Source: Malania oleifera
Taxonomy: Eukaryota > Streptophyta > Magnoliopsida > Santalales > Ximeniaceae
Length of the DNA stretch: 64,000 nt
Reading direction: 5' to 3'
Assembly: GCF_029873635.1 (NCBI RefSeq)
Contig: NC_080422.1
Span: 1,406,001 to 1,470,000 of the forward strand
Within the stretch, counting starts at the first letter, position 1. Each line of letters starts with the position of its first letter. Position numbers and translations under genes: made by a program. Below are positions 1-12,256 of this stretch, in pieces. Below the pieces are notes generated by a model that made no database searches, was not told where the DNA came from, and worked only from the letters and a program-made list of their open reading frames with translations.

Positions 1-216
1 TTACTTGATTTCCAAATATATGTAGTTTATATGATTTTCAAATTTAAACCATCTACATAATTTAAATATGTTTTGAAAGTAAAGAGTAGGGAAAGAGAGA
101 GTGAGACAAGATTTTACGAGGTTCCGCTTCAACACAGCCTACGTCCTCGCCCTTGGCAAACCACCAAAGGGTTCCACTATCACAGTTCCTTTACCGGGCG
201 GAACAAAACCTTTACA

Positions 217-378
217 CACTCCTTCAGTAAGCTAGAGCCTGCCTTTCCAAACGATGTCTCCTCGTTTGGTCACTCCTTAATTAGGCTAGAGCCCGCCTCT
301 CCAAACAATGTCCCCTCGTTCGATCACTCCTTAATTAAGCTAGAGTCCGCTTCTCTAAGCAATATCCCCTTACTTAGC
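217..378. repeat. 54-bp tandem repeat, three copies, inside the Copia LTR
   Basis: Three consecutive units start at 217, 271 and 325, each opening with CACTCCTT and sharing AGCTAGAG/GGCTAGAG and CTCGTT-like segments. They lie in the transcribed (U5-like) part of the minus-strand LTR. They keep one reading frame open for about 100 codons on the plus strand, but this is a product of the 54-bp (18-codon) period and not evidence of a gene. Confidence 0.85.
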
Positions 379-839
379 CAATGATCCGAACACCTCGAAC
401 CGTCCAAGAACTACAAAAAATATGAAGAAAATACTACGTACAAAGCACTCTCAAAACAGAGTAGATTAGTACAATTTTAGCTCTAGGTACTTCAATAATT
501 TAAATACCACAAAGAAATAGAATTGAAGTTTAAGAGTAGAATTCACCAAGGGTTCCTTTGTGATTTGATAAAATTCAATATAAGAACCTTGGGTTGGTAT
601 TTCGAAAGCAATTTAGATGATCTCTCTTCAGGAAGAGTTTGAGCAATTCAAAGCTTTGAAAGAGGTTGAGAGATTTGATACAAGTGTGTTGTGTAATTGC
701 TTGTCTCTTTGAAATCTTGAGATTAAAGAAGTATTTATAGGCATTCTAGGCTTAGTTTTGTTATTCCCCAAGTGACTTTAAGTGTTTCCCATGTTTCTAC
801 AACGTTCATATTTTGAAAAACCAATTTTTGAAATCTTCT

Positions 840-1075
840 CGTTGGGGTTTAAAAATAAAAACCCGTGGGGTTAGTCGGCTGGACAGGCGACTGGGTAGTT
901 AAAAAATCACACGGTTAGTCGGCTGGACAAGTGGTTGACACCATTCTGTCTCCCAAAAATTAATTCAAGAAATTGTCAGTCGGCTGGCAAAACACAGTAT
1001 ATTTTGGGTCAGTCGGCTGACTGCTAGTCGGCTAAGTGATTTTGCCTTGGTTAAGTCAGTCAGCTGGACAGACAA
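840..1075. repeat. cluster of AGTCGGCTG motifs in Copia LTR U3
   Basis: At least six copies of AGTCGGCTG or one-base variants occur in 235 bp, several extended to AGTCGGCTGGACA; one reads AGTCGGCTGACT and is nearly self-complementary. On the LTR's own strand the cluster lies just upstream of the TATA-like box, where promoter or enhancer repeats would be expected. Confidence 0.7.
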
Positions 1076-1639
1076 AAAACTAGTTTTTCTTTTTGGTTTT
1101 TCAATTTCAGTTTTACACTCATGATGTGATTTTTCATAAAATATTTTCAAGGATTTAAAAATGAGTTTCTTAAGTCCATATTGGTCCTTTAAAGAGCTCC
1201 AACAATATTTCAAAAGATATTTAAATATTAAAGCACTTACATGAAGACTTCTAAACTTTTTGTTAATCTTGAAAACTTTGAGTCTCCATGTTTTGGTCTT
1301 TTCATCTTCAAGCTTTAAGATACTTCAAGCTTTTCATTGAGTTCTTCTTTATCTTCAAGCTTTATCTTTAAATCCATTTTTGAATCCCTGCTTTAAGCTT
1401 CGTATAATCATCCTTCTTTGAAGTACAAGCTTTCATGAATTCTTCTAAACACTTGACCTTGCATTCATCATTGAATCCTAAAATAACATCACTTAACCAA
1501 ATATGTTAAGTTCTACTTGTTTGTTAGCATCAAAATAAGATGTTAAGCCTTGTAAGGCCAACAGTTTGGCTTATTCACCAATTGTGGACTCCAATGCAAC
1601 CTTTGACAACTCTAAAAAATTGTATAGAAGCACTTGTAA

Positions 1640-3810
1640 GTTGTAATAATTAATCATTCAATGAACAAATGAAAATTTTTGACAATATATAAATATAAAA
1701 TTACCTTTTTCTAGATTTTCAAGGTCATCTATGTCTTTTTCAACCTTAATTGGAGTATATGAATCCCAGATCCAATCTTGTGTACAGATAAGAGTTTGAA
1801 CAATTTTAGGAGTGAAAGAACTCCTAAAGGCATTGAGAACATGCCCCCCCTGTGCTAAAAGTAGACTCTGAAGCAACTGTAAAGATGGGTACTGCTAAAA
1901 CATCACGAACCATACGTTAAAGGACGGGAAACCTTTGACTATTTAACCTTTACTACTCCAAAATATCAAAGCCCTCCACGTCCTTTTCACAATCCTCCCC
2001 AAAATACCTATCCAACTTTGATTTATTATCTCCACCTCCAATTTGAGTCTTTTACTTTTGATACAAAACTTTGAACTTTCATTCTACTACTTCACCTTGA
2101 CCAATGGAGTATGTGGAGTTTGAAGTTTCACTTTTGTTTGATTCTTCATTTTTAGATTGTGACAACTTCTTATACTCAGCAAATAATTCAAATGTTGTAT
2201 CCTGAACCTTTTTCCCCACCAATAAACCTTTGTCACCTTCATATATAGTAGAAAGAGCATATTGCACAAATCCCAACTTACGTCTAGGGTCAAGAACAGA
2301 TGTAACAAAAATTAACTTATTCATTTTTTCAATGTTTCCCCAGTACTTGTTGTATTTATCCTTCATTTTCATGCTCATTAAACTCCATTCCAAGTCATCA
2401 CTATTTTCCCACTTTTTTAGAAAACAATCACTCCCACTAATTTCATCAAAAAATGTATTACTTCTAACATACAAAGAACCTAAAACTCGTATAGTGAGTT
2501 CATAGAAGTGTTCCAAAAACATCACAAATTTTCTGACTTTTTCCCAATAAAAACTACTTGGTATGCCATCCCTAGTCTCAAGCTCAATTCTAAATGAAGG
2601 ATCTTCATCCCTAAATCTATCAAAAACCATTTCATATCTTTGAGTTGTGTCTAACATCAGATAAGTAGAATTCCATCGAGTGCTAACATTTGGGCATAAC
2701 ATCTTTTTGCATTCTATTTTTTCTACTTCTACACAACGCTAGAAATTTTTCAACCTAGCAGGTGAATGCCTAACATATCTGACTACGTCTCTAACACGAA
2801 CAACTGAATCCCCCATTTCTTTCAAACCATCTTGCACAACTAGGTAAATTATATGTGCAATGCATCTCATGTGCAAGAATTTGCCCCCTAGCATGTCTTT
2901 TCTCCAATTTGAAACTTTTCTTTTTATGTAAGCAATTGCAACATCATTTGAACTTGCATTATCTACAGTTATTGTAAACACATTATCAACTCTCAGTCAA
3001 GCAAACACCTCTCAATGGCCATACTTATCTGTTCACCTTTATGACTATAAATTGGACAAAAGTTAAGGATCTTTTTGTTCAATTTTCAATCATTATCTAT
3101 AAAGTGTGCAGTGAAACACATGTAATTGACCTTTTGCAAAGAAGTCCATGTATCAGTTGTGAAACTAACCCTTTGAGAGGAGATTTTCAAAAACTTTTTC
3201 AACTTTAACCTCTCTTCCATGCAAAGGTCATAATAATCCCTAGAAATTGTCCATCTTGATGGAATTCGAAAACGAGGGCATTCAACTTTCTTAAGATGCT
3301 TGAATCCCGTATTCTCTACAAATTTAAAAGGCAATTCATCAACAGTAAGCATGTAAGATAATGCCTTTTGAATTGCTTCTTGGTCAAATTTCCAATTTGT
3401 AAGAGTTGCCTCTAAGCCCTTTACATTTTTTTAGGCTGGTTGATAATTTAATTGTGTCTGTTTTGTTTCTTCAACATGTGGATTTTGTGCACATCTAACC
3501 ATATGATATCTAAGTGTGCCCGTACCATTCTTTTTAGGATCAGCACAGTAATCAATATGACAATAATAACACTTACCCTTAATTTTACCAGACTTCGTCA
3601 CAAATTTAGAGAAATGATCCTACACTTTAGATCTTGGTCTCATTCTCTTCCTCATTTTTTGATTAGATTGAGTAGGAGGATTAGTAGCACTCTCACTTGT
3701 CATGCTAGGATTTGAAGGCTGATGTTGGGAATTAGCTTGCATCATTATTGCTTCCTCCAAGTTTGGCACCTCCACCTCTATAGGCAAGCCATTGCTCATT
3801 TTTTCTTTAA
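1640..3810 (-). pseudogene. hAT transposase pseudogene (zf-BED, RNase-H-like core, hATC)
   Basis: Fragments follow family order on the minus strand. A BED zinc finger lies at about 3700-3490 (CYYCHIDYC, then RYHMVRC). The core follows at 3352-3086 (TTDTWTS) and 2981-2739 (TVDNASSND and HMRCIAHIIYLVVQDGLKE), supplying the likely first and second catalytic aspartates. The region 2702-2079 contains STRWNSTYLML and SVLDPRRK. The C-terminal dimerisation region is at about 1910-1658 (AVPIFTVASES, NAFRSSFTPK, ICTQDWIWDS). It is broken: a stop replaces the usual tryptophan before DHF in the BED finger, frame changes separate the blocks, and a run of seven C at 1844-1850 shifts frame inside the hATC region. 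It was once a mobilising transposase and now cannot encode the full protein. RICESLEEPER-like domesticated genes share this architecture, but the lesions argue against domestication. Confidence 0.9.
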
Positions 3811-4799
3811 TATCTGGAAAAAAAATAATAAAAAAGAAGGGTAAAGTCCATCATAGAAGAACACCATTATGGGTCATAATGGGCCAAAAAAAAGAAAGAA
3901 GGGTAAAGTCTATCATAGATTTATTTTTGTGTTTATTAAATTTTAAACTTAGACAAAAAACTTGAATCAAAGTGAATTAATGAACTTTATTATGTTTTCG
4001 AACACCAAGTAAGTTGTTAATCGAAAATCTGTAAAAGTTATTAAGATATTAATTTAACATTTTCATCAATGTTTTATCACCTTATCATGCACGATTCATA
4101 AAACATGATCTTTTTAAACAAGTAAACTATAACTTCTATAATGCTAGGTAGAGATGACTTTAATTAGCATCCCTACAAATATCATTTAAGTCAAGTCAAT
4201 TGAGAGTATGAAATGAGTGTGGGGGCATGGGTTTAATACTTAGTCACAATTTTGGTAAGCATAAATTTGAATGAACTAAGTAAAAACTGGGGTATTTTCT
4301 TCTACTCTTAGTCTTCCTAGATTCTTGCTTGGTGTTAGTGAAATTAGCTAGGAAAAAAGAACAGGGATGAAGGAAAATAAAATTTTAGCAAGAATTTCCT
4401 ATTGAAAGCTCTTAATATATAAAATTACATCTTAAAATTCAAAATTAAAGTAACTATAGAAATTTAATACAGTACTAATAGAAATATGACACAAATTTTT
4501 TTTTTTCTTTTCATCAAAGTCAAAGTGACAATTTCATCCAAATGGCACATAACAACTTCGATGGATTATGATTTTCATCTTTCAAATATAAATATGCAAA
4601 ATAATTTTTAAAAATTAAAAATCTACCTTTAGCGAGTGTAGACAAGTCGTAATCTTTTGAAATGAGTTATTTTCTAAAAACGTAAAACCTCTTGTCTAGG
4701 ATAAGTTTCATCAATATCAATCTAATCAATCACAGAGCTAAATCCATAATCCACAAAGCTTCTACCCAAGCCTTGTTCCAAGTTCCCAATTTATGCAAG

Positions 4800-4917
4800 A
4801 AATTTGAGGAAAATGAATAATGAATGAATGAATTGATTAATCAATTAAGAGTCCTGAAAATGAATAATGAATGAATGAATGAATTAATTAATTAATTAAG
4901 AGCCCCCCCCCCCCCCA
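4800..4917. repeat. tandem duplication ending in a C homopolymer
   Basis: Two imperfect copies of a segment rich in AATGAATGAATGAATT and TTAATTAATTAA lie side by side, ending in a run of 14 or so C at about 4904-4917. It is simple-sequence DNA inside the noncoding part of the hAT region. Confidence 0.7.
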
Positions 4918-5940
4918 CCCTCCCAAAATCTGTTAATTTGCATGCTCTAACAGCTAGGGAATGTGAAATTCAAAAAATTAATTTATGAGGATGAATATTT
5001 TATTAGAATAAATTAGGAATCAATTTTTCACAATAATTATCAAAACAGTGTGAAAGCACATACATAAAATTCCTTGAATATTTAAAAAACAAACAACATA
5101 AAAAACTGAGACAGTGGGAGAGAAGGATGGGGGTAATGAACTAGATTTCGTTGGAGCTGGTCAGAATTATAAACACAGCCTTTATGCTAAGAGTATTGCC
5201 TTAATGGGGAAAATATATAGGATACTGTGAGCACGTGCCGAGATCACATCTATCCAATTTTCACCATGGAATTACAACGCAAAAAATGCACCAAGAAAAA
5301 AAGACAGAGAAGAGGGGAAAAGGGGAAGATCGTGGAAGGTACCTAAGTGGCTGAGTCACTGAGTGAAGACTGAAGAGTCATCGCCACGCCCACTCGAGGG
5401 AAGTGCCAAGGAGGGATTCGTGAAACCAAGAGAGGTTGGAGAGCCGAGCTACCGAAGAGGGGATTCATTGTTGGTGAAGTGAGAAGTGGAGAATGGAGAA
5501 GCCGAGAAGGAGATGGTTGGTGGTTTGATGGAGAGCTGCGGCGCAGAGTGGTAGAGGAACTTCACACAAATGAAACCCTATCCCTAAGCCCCAAATCCCT
5601 CCACTGAGTCTGTCGATTTGAGACCCGTCGGGCCTCCGCCCTTTTTCCTCCCAAGCTCGAGCCCTATCCGGATATCCCTAGGACCCTAACCCGTCTCCCG
5701 TCCTTAACAAATAACAATTATATTCATAATTTATATTTAAATTTTAATTATTTAATAAATCGGTTAATCGGTTAACTGAATTATTTTTTGCTGTTAACCA
5801 AATCGAAACTGATTAACCAAATTTTTTGTGAATCCCAACCAAACCAACCGAACTGGGTTTTTTACCTTAACCGAACTGACCAATTTTGGCTTCGGCCGAT
5901 TAAATCAGTTAATTCAGTTTTCCTCAAATTATGCTCACCC

Positions 5941-7795
5941 TTAGTAACATATCCTCCAAAATCTATATCATCCTATCTGATTGTCCATCAGCTTGGGGGT
6001 GGAACGTTGTACTGAAAGTAAGCTTTGTCCCTAGTGCATCCTGTAAGCTCTTCCAGAATCGAGAAGTGAACCTCGGGTCTCGACTTGAAACAATGGACAT
6101 CGGTACCTCGTGCATTCTGACTATCTCCTGCATGTATAGATCTACTAGCCTACTCAAGGAGTAACTAATCTTCATCGGTCTAAAGTGAGCAGATTTTATC
6201 AACCTGTCCACAATCACCCAAATTGCATTCTACCCATGAAACGCTGGTGACAGTCCGGTGGCAAAATCCATGGAAATATGCTCTCATTTCCACTCTGGAA
6301 TACTTAATGGCTGCAACGACCCTGCCGACCTCTGATGTTCAGCTTTCACCTGCTGACACATCAAACATTGCTCCACGAATCGAGCAATCTCTTTTTTTAT
6401 GCCACTCCACCAGAAAGATTCACACAAATCCCGATACATCTTTGTACTATCCAGATGTACCGTATACAAAGAACGATGGGCCTCTTCCAGGATCGTCCTC
6501 TTTATACCCTCATTGTTTGGAACGCATAGTCTAGTCCCGCATCTTAACACACCTCCCTCGGAGATGTTAAAATCTGTAGCCAACCCTTACTGCAATTTCT
6601 CCATAGTCTCAACTAACTCCACATCACTAGCCTGCGCAACTTTAATCCTCTCAAATAACATCGGCTAGATCACCAAGCTAGTAATGAAAGCCTAATAATT
6701 ACCATCCACTGAAAGCCTAATAATTACCATCCACCAACTCCACACCATGACTTTCCAGATCCCGTCTGATATGACGCTGACCTACTGCTGCAAATATTGT
6801 GGCATGCTCTGACTTCCGACTCAACGCATCAGCTACCACGTTAACCTTCCTTGAGTGATAGCTAATAATGCATTCGTAGTCCTTGATCAGTTCAAGTCAC
6901 CTTCTCTGCCTCGTGTTCAACTCCTTCTGTGTGAAAAAAGTATTTGAGACTCTTGTGGTCTGTGAAGATCTCACACTGTTCACCGTATAAATAGTGTCTC
7001 CAGACCTTTAACACATATACTACTGCTGCCAACTCCAGATCATGCGTGGGGTAATTCTTTTCGTACTCCTTGAGTTGTCGAGAAGCATAAGCAATTACTT
7101 TCCCCTATTGCATCAGCACACATCCCTAACCCTTCAACAATGTGTCGCTGTAAATCACAAATCCACCGTCCTCAAATGGGAAGGTTAAAATCGAAGCAGT
7201 GACTAGTCGGTGTTTCAACTCCTGAAAACATTGCTCACAATCATCGGTCCAGTCAAACTTCACACCCTTCCTTGTCAACCATGTTAGAGGACCAGATAAC
7301 TTAGAGAATTCCTCCACAAACCAACGATAATAACCCGCCAATCTTAGGAAACTTCAAACCTCTTGCATGCTCTTCGGTTTCACCCAATCGACCACTGCTT
7401 CAATCTTACCAAGATCAACTGAGATACCACCCTTCGACACGACATGACCTAGAAATGCGACTTGATTTAGCTAGAACTCTCATTTATTTAGCTTAGCATA
7501 CAATTTTCTTTCTCGTAGTACTTGAAGTACCAATCTCAAATGGTTTTTGTGATCTTTCGAACTCTTAGAATATACCAAGATATCGTCAATAAACACCACT
7601 ACAGACTAATCCTAATATTCATGGAAAACCCTGTTCATTGGGTCCATAAATACCATCGGAGCGTTAGTCAACCCAAAATGCATGACCAGAAACTCGTAGT
7701 GATCGTATCTGGTTCAGAAAGCAGTCTTCGCAGCATCCTCAGTTTTAACTCTTACCTGATGATACCCTAACCGTAGATCGATCTTCGAAAAGACC
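5941..7795 (-). pseudogene. Gypsy (Tekay-type) pol fragment: RT end, RNase H, integrase
   Basis: This is the downstream half of a minus-strand Gypsy polyprotein, read from 7795 leftward. It holds the RT catalytic region and thumb (7600-7342), the connection region at 7341-7126 (MAGYYRWFVEEFSK...WTDDCEQCFQELK), RNase H at about 7125-6950 (...[14 protein letters not shown]), the HHCC zinc-binding integrase segment at 6583-6284 (ending CLMCQQVKAEHQ) and the integrase core at 6217-5963 (SRDPRFTSRFWKSLQ...FHPQADGQSDR). Stops and frame changes separate the blocks. The frame stops at 5941 against the hAT terminus, so the chromodomain region and 3' LTR are missing here. The upstream half continues at 10065 beyond the solo LTR. 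Non-functional retrotransposon relic; domain calls are confident. Confidence 0.9.
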
Positions 7796-8809
7796 TGCAT
7801 TGTAACGACCTGCTCCTTTTTCACATATATTTTTTTTTATATATAAATAAATTATCATCACATCATACATTCCAACTCAGCAGGTCATAATCCACCTGGG
7901 CTCGTGGGCACCAGGGATATAACAAAACATACAGCAGAAGCCTACGCAGCAGAAAGTATAAAATCATATACATCTCATCATAATGTGCATAACACATACC
8001 AGAGTCACTACAATTACTATCTCACAGTATATACATCTCAAAAATGAAATCTAGGGACAATCCCCACAAAACCTAACTGTCCCTACCAAAAACTTACCCT
8101 TCCAAAGAGGGCAAACAACTGCTCTAGATCAGCGGGGCTTTTCCCGCTCTCCTATTAGGGGCTCCTGAAAAATGTATAAGATTTAGGGGTGAGACACCTC
8201 TCAGTAAGGGAAATAAACTAATACCAGTGTGTGGCAACATAAGTATTCTGTGTTCTACATATACCATACATAACATATTCAATACTGTTTATCAAATCTG
8301 GGAAAACATATGCATATCAAAACATGGCAGAACATACTGCATTTTCATAAACATTTCTCATCTCATATCATAATAATAATAACATAAAAACAATCCTGGT
8401 AGGTTAGTTGGTTGTTGTCATGTATTACCTCTACATGACTAGGTTATGTGGCCCGAAGGCGGGACCTGACAATGGTTGGCCGACCACTACCAAGTCAAAC
8501 AGTACTCTGTAGGTCCGATGGGTCTACCCAGACTGGTCCGTACACTAGGGGCGATAACAGCACACTTCTTGAAAATAACCACATCGACCATCCAATCTCA
8601 CACCACTCCGTACAGTGGCGTTAACACAGATATCATGATCACGAGGACCATGGACACATAGCAACGATACCATGCAAGTGTTAGCCTAGACCAAGCCAAC
8701 CAGGTTCTGATATCATATACATATACTAAAACCGTGATACATAAATATCTCATATCATTTATTTTCACATCAATCATATCATTTCACATATATACGTGTA
8801 TCATGAAAA

Positions 8810-9030
8810 TCATCGGCCCGTACGCCGGTATTACACATTTTAATATAGCACGGCCCGTACACCTGCAAATCACATAGCACAGCCCGTACGCTGGCAAACC
8901 ACATAACACAGCCCGTACGCTGGCAAATCACATAGCATGGCCTGTACGTCGGCAAATCACATAGCACGGCCCGTACGCCGGCAAATCACATATACATATA
9001 AAAATATCTCAGCCCGTACGCTGGTTTTCC
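8810..9030. repeat. about 30-bp minisatellite with CGGCCCGTACGCCGG core
   Basis: About seven units spaced near 30 bp carry variants of CGGCCCGTACGCCGG joined by CAAATCACATAGCA. Variation is mostly C-to-T or G-to-A at CpG. The same unit appears inverted in the LTR at 18074-20417 (19139-19350), so the array is a normal part of this LTR subfamily. Confidence 0.88.
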
Positions 9031-9714
9031 ATCATAGAAATCCATATCGTCCCCATTCAAAAAAAAAACAGTATTTCACAATATTTTTATACTCATGCCA
9101 CACTAAACAAATTTTCTACGTATTCAACATATCATCATTTAAACAGTATTTTTCAAATATAAATCATATATATAAATATATTTATTTTTCCTGAAACCAG
9201 ATGCTATATATATATATACATACATTTTCTCAAAACAAAACTAGTTTAATTTATCCCCTTACCTGATTCCTGAAAAGCCCCTAAGAAAATCTTCCCCGTA
9301 CCCACAAGGTTCTCAACTCAACACCCTGAAAATGAAAATTCGCAAAATTAAAGTTTAGTATTTTCGTACGTACAACATTTTCTATAACTACCACTAAGTC
9401 AAATTCGACTTAAAAAGGCTTACCTCAACTTAGGGATAATTCCCAACTTTCCCAATCAATACCCTGGAACTGAAAATTTTCAGTATTAAAGTTCAGTATT
9501 TTTACGCATATATCACTTTCTTCAACTGTCAAAAAGCCAAATATTGAATATAAAACCTTACCTTGGATTTGGGATGAAATCCAACTTCGTTTCCCTGACG
9601 AAAATCCGCTCCGGCAGACTTGTAGAGAACTTTGCCAGGAGCGTCGTGGTCACTTCGGTTTGTCGATCCGGCGTAAAACGAGCCCGAAATCGAAGAGAGA
9701 GAGAGTCATAGGAG

Positions 9715-10050
9715 AGAGAGAGAAGAGAGAGAGAGAAGAGAGAGAAGAGTGCATTCACGCACACCAAATGAATCCAATTCAAATTGGAATTTTTTTTTTT
9801 TTTGACTTTTCAAAGCTTAAGCTTGTGGTTTGAATTTATTTGACTTTTCAAAGCTTTTTCTTTTTTTTTGAAGAAGCTTGTATTATATATATATATATAT
9901 ATATATATAATATCATAATTACTTTTATATATATATATATATTTTGTCCTTATCATACTATTCATTTTACTTGTTAATTTAATTAATTAATTTTCTTTTA
10001 TTATTTTATTTTTATTATTATTATTATTATTTTAAATTTTTTTTTTCCCG
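9715..10050. repeat. simple-sequence stretch in the LTR start region
   Basis: This stretch holds (GA)n at about 9700-9748, an imperfect duplication of TTTGACTTTTCAAAGCTT at about 9801 and 9840, (TA)n at 9885-9910 and 9928-9942, and (TTA)n at about 10010-10030. In this LTR the palindrome cluster seen in related LTRs is absent and AT-rich repeats occupy its place. Confidence 0.7.
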
Positions 10051-10064
10051 GTTACTACATGCAT

Positions 10065-11962
10065 TTCCTACAACTGGTCAAATAGATCATCTATTCGAGG
10101 CAACAGGTATCAGATCTTCACTATTACCTTGTTGATCTCGTGGTAATCAATGTGCATTCGCATCGACCCGTCCTTCTTCTTCACGAACAATATTGGAGCT
10201 CCTTAAGGCGAAACACTAGGTCTGATAAAGCCCTGATCCAGTAGTTCCTGCAATTGCTCTTTCAACTCTTTAAGTTCAGTTGGAGCCATCTAGTATGGAG
10301 CTTTAGAAATCAGTGCATTTCCTAGTAGCAATTCAATAGTGAACTCCACCTCATGATCAGGAGGTCAACCGGGTAAGTCTTCCGGGAATATATCCAAAAA
10401 TTCGTTAACTACTCGAATATCTTCAAGTTTTAAATCATCCTGTGGTGGTTCCTTCACACAAGTTAGGTACCCCTAACAACCGTCCAAAAATAACCTTATC
10501 ACCTGTATCGCTGATAGAATTTGTGGCATCGAACGCACACACGATCCCACAAACTTATATTCCTGCTCCCCCGGAGGTCTGAACACTACTACTTTCCTAC
10601 AACAACCAATCACCGCATAACTAGAGAATAACCAATCCATCCTCAGTATGACGTCAACTCCACACATATCGTACACTACTAGGTTCACCGGTAGCAGCCT
10701 TCACCGAATAACCACTGCGCAGTTTCCTAACATCTTACTACAGATCGTCACACTCCTAGTCGGTGTATCCATACACAACCACTCATCCATCACTTGGGTT
10801 TCAACCCCACATAGTTTCACAAAAATTGTAGATATAAAAGAATGGGTTGCTCCCGAATCAAATAAAACAACAACTCTATTCGAAAGCAATAACATGGTAC
10901 CTGTCACCACGTTTCCAGCATGCTCAGGATTGGCTGGAGTAAGTGAGCACACCTTTGTCAGGGTCATGTTTTCCTGATAGTTTCCCTAAGGTACCTGATT
11001 ACTTCCCCGATTTTGGCTCGATGCAAGCACATCGCTCCTTTGTGCCTGACAGTTTCGGGATATGTGGCCCGGTTTGCCACAATTGTAGCAGTTATCCCAG
11101 AACGACTGGCATTCACCATCATGTCATTTACAACACCTGGTGCATTGCACGAGAGATAAATCCCCCTAAAGACCCTGCCATTCGGTATTTTTGCGATAAC
11201 CTGAACCATAGTTCTTCCACGGTCCTTGCCGAGAACCAGTCTGAAAACAAGAAGATACTAGCCTCCTCTTCTGTTCTTGTACCACCTTATCCCATTGGAG
11301 GTCAGCCTCAACTATGGTGGCTTTATCCACCAAAATAGAGAACTCTCGAATCTGCAACATACCCACAAGCAGTCCTTCCTCAGACCCTTCTTGAACGTCC
11401 AAGTCTTCTCATATATTTGCACCATCAGAGTTCCCTTAGTCAGGCTCAAGAACTCATCGGTCTTTGTATTATGAGTGGAAGCAGGAAGTATCTCTTGAAA
11501 AATACCTCCTTGAAGTGGCTCCAAGTCATACCAGATGGACTAGCTCTCTGCTTCTCAAGCAAACTTAGAACCGTCCACCATGTTTCAGATTCTCCTACTA
11601 GTTGAAAGGTAGAATAGAGAACCTTCTGCTGGTCAGTACAGTGCAAAACTTCCAATATCTCCTCGGTCTTCTACACCCAGTTTTCTGCTACTATAGGACG
11701 GGTCCTCCCACAAACGTCGGATGGTGCATGCGGGTGAACCTCTTTATGGTACAACCCATAATTGTAATAGAATGCTCACGTCTCCTAACACTTCGCCCAT
11801 CTCCTGCATGACCTGCCTCATCAAACCCCGAGGCACAGAAGGAGCCTCGTCACTCATAGTCCCTTTGGAACCACTATTCAAGTTGTTATCCTTGGGCTCC
11901 ATTCTGAAAGTAAGATAGGAATCGATTAGAATTCTTATATCACACACAGTTAACACAATCAT
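10065..11962 (-). pseudogene. Gypsy gag, protease and RT start (upstream half of the split element)
   Basis: Read from 11962 leftward. The gag capsid region lies at about 11900-11170 (e.g. LVGESETWWTVLSLLE...MTWSHFKEVFFKRYFL). A CCHC zinc knuckle, CYNCGKPGHISRNC, lies near 11095-11050. The aspartic protease at 10967-10701 has the motif LFDSGATHSFIS, and a linker at 10688-10473 (MRMDWLFS-type motif) precedes the RT start at about 10330-10065 ([14 protein letters not shown]). Multiple stops and frame changes are present, so it is inactive. It joins the pol half at 5941-7795 once the solo LTR is discounted. The leader right of 11962 resembles the leader of the Gypsy at 41900-42217 and is cut by Cassandra at 12091. 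Confidence 0.9.
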
Positions 11963-12139
11963 TGAAGCTAATTATGTTAACTACAACTCTCACGGGTCTA
12001 GGCCTGTCCTACCACACTAACACAAAATCATCAATGGTTTGCCATGATTTTACTAAAATTGTCATTCCAGGAAAAACACAGAACACCACCTGTGATGCCC
12101 TGTGAAAGAAAAGCTTAAAAAGGATTAGATGTTACTACC

Positions 12140-12256
12140 CATATCAATAAGGTGCATCTTTTCGAGAGCCTTCCCATAAGAACTCTACGGTTAAGCAAGC
12201 TTGGCTTGGAGTAATATTGGGATGGGTGACCTTCTAGGAAGTTTTCTCAAGGAGTG
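12140..12256 (+). other. 5S rRNA-like segment in the Cassandra 5' LTR
   Basis: The stretch contains CCCATAAGAACTCTACGGTTAAG, a box-A-like GTTAAGCAAGCTTGG, an intermediate element and the box-C-like GGGATGGGTGACCTTCTAGG, closely matching the internal promoter layout of plant 5S rRNA. Outside these blocks it diverges, so it is not a ribosomal gene; in Cassandra it supplies an RNA polymerase III-type promoter. Confidence 0.85.

Larger units (their letters stand above)
1..1563 (-). mobile_element. SIRE-like Copia LTR, truncated by the window edge
   Basis: Read on the minus strand, the LTR starts at 1563 with TGTTGGCCTTACAAGGCTTA, the usual TGTTG start of SIRE-type Copia LTRs, and runs off the left edge. 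A CTATAAATAC TATA-like box lies near 735, downstream of a cluster of AGTCGGCTG motifs. The far portion resembles the U5 part of the Copia LTR at 31918-33806: both have a GGCGAGGAC(A/G)TAGGC stretch followed by GAACCTCGTAAAATC. No long open frame encodes anything recognisable. Whether this is a solo LTR or part of a full element cannot be seen because the left end is outside the window. Confidence 0.75.
1564..5940 (-). mobile_element. decayed hAT transposon (Ac/RICESLEEPER type), minus strand
   Basis: The region contains a hAT transposase pseudogene (about 1640-3810) and a long GC-richer upstream stretch (5100-5700) that would be its 5' leader. The right edge at 5939-5940 reads, on the minus strand, GGTGAGCATAATTTGAGG followed by AACTGAATTAACTG-type subterminal repeats; the same terminal motif closes the MITE at 56092-57412. 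Immediately beyond it, Gypsy integrase coding sequence begins, so the hAT appears to have landed in that element. The left terminus is not identifiable and may lie beyond the Copia LTR outside the window. Boundaries are approximate; domain identity is secure. Confidence 0.65.
7801..10059 (-). mobile_element. Gypsy solo LTR with TGCAT target duplication
   Basis: The 2,259-bp element starts TGTAACGACC and ends GGTTACTACA on the plus strand and is flanked by identical TGCAT at 7796-7800 and 10060-10064. It interrupts the Gypsy RT coding region, which resumes on the other side. No internal retrotransposon sequence is present, so it is a solo LTR. It belongs to the same subfamily as 18074-20417 (GGCGTACGGGCC minisatellite, conserved CTCACCCC...TTTTCAG block) but lies in the opposite orientation. 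On its sense strand it carries intact GT...AG intron-like intervals at 9561-9464, 9423-9326 (98 bp each) and 9262-8165. Confidence 0.92.

Noticed and set aside
73..384. 103-codon open frame
   Set aside because: It is a by-product of three 54-bp repeats in a Copia LTR; no homology or promoter.
8810..9030. Regular 30-bp repeats resembling a CRISPR array
   Set aside because: The units are contiguous imperfect tandem repeats without unique spacers, inside a plant LTR, and recur inverted at 19139-19350.
10943..11338. 131-codon plus-strand frame
   Set aside because: Antisense to the gag zinc knuckle and capsid of the minus-strand Gypsy.
12140..12256. 5S rRNA gene
   Set aside because: Only promoter-box regions match; it lies within paired Cassandra LTRs with primer site and polypurine tract.
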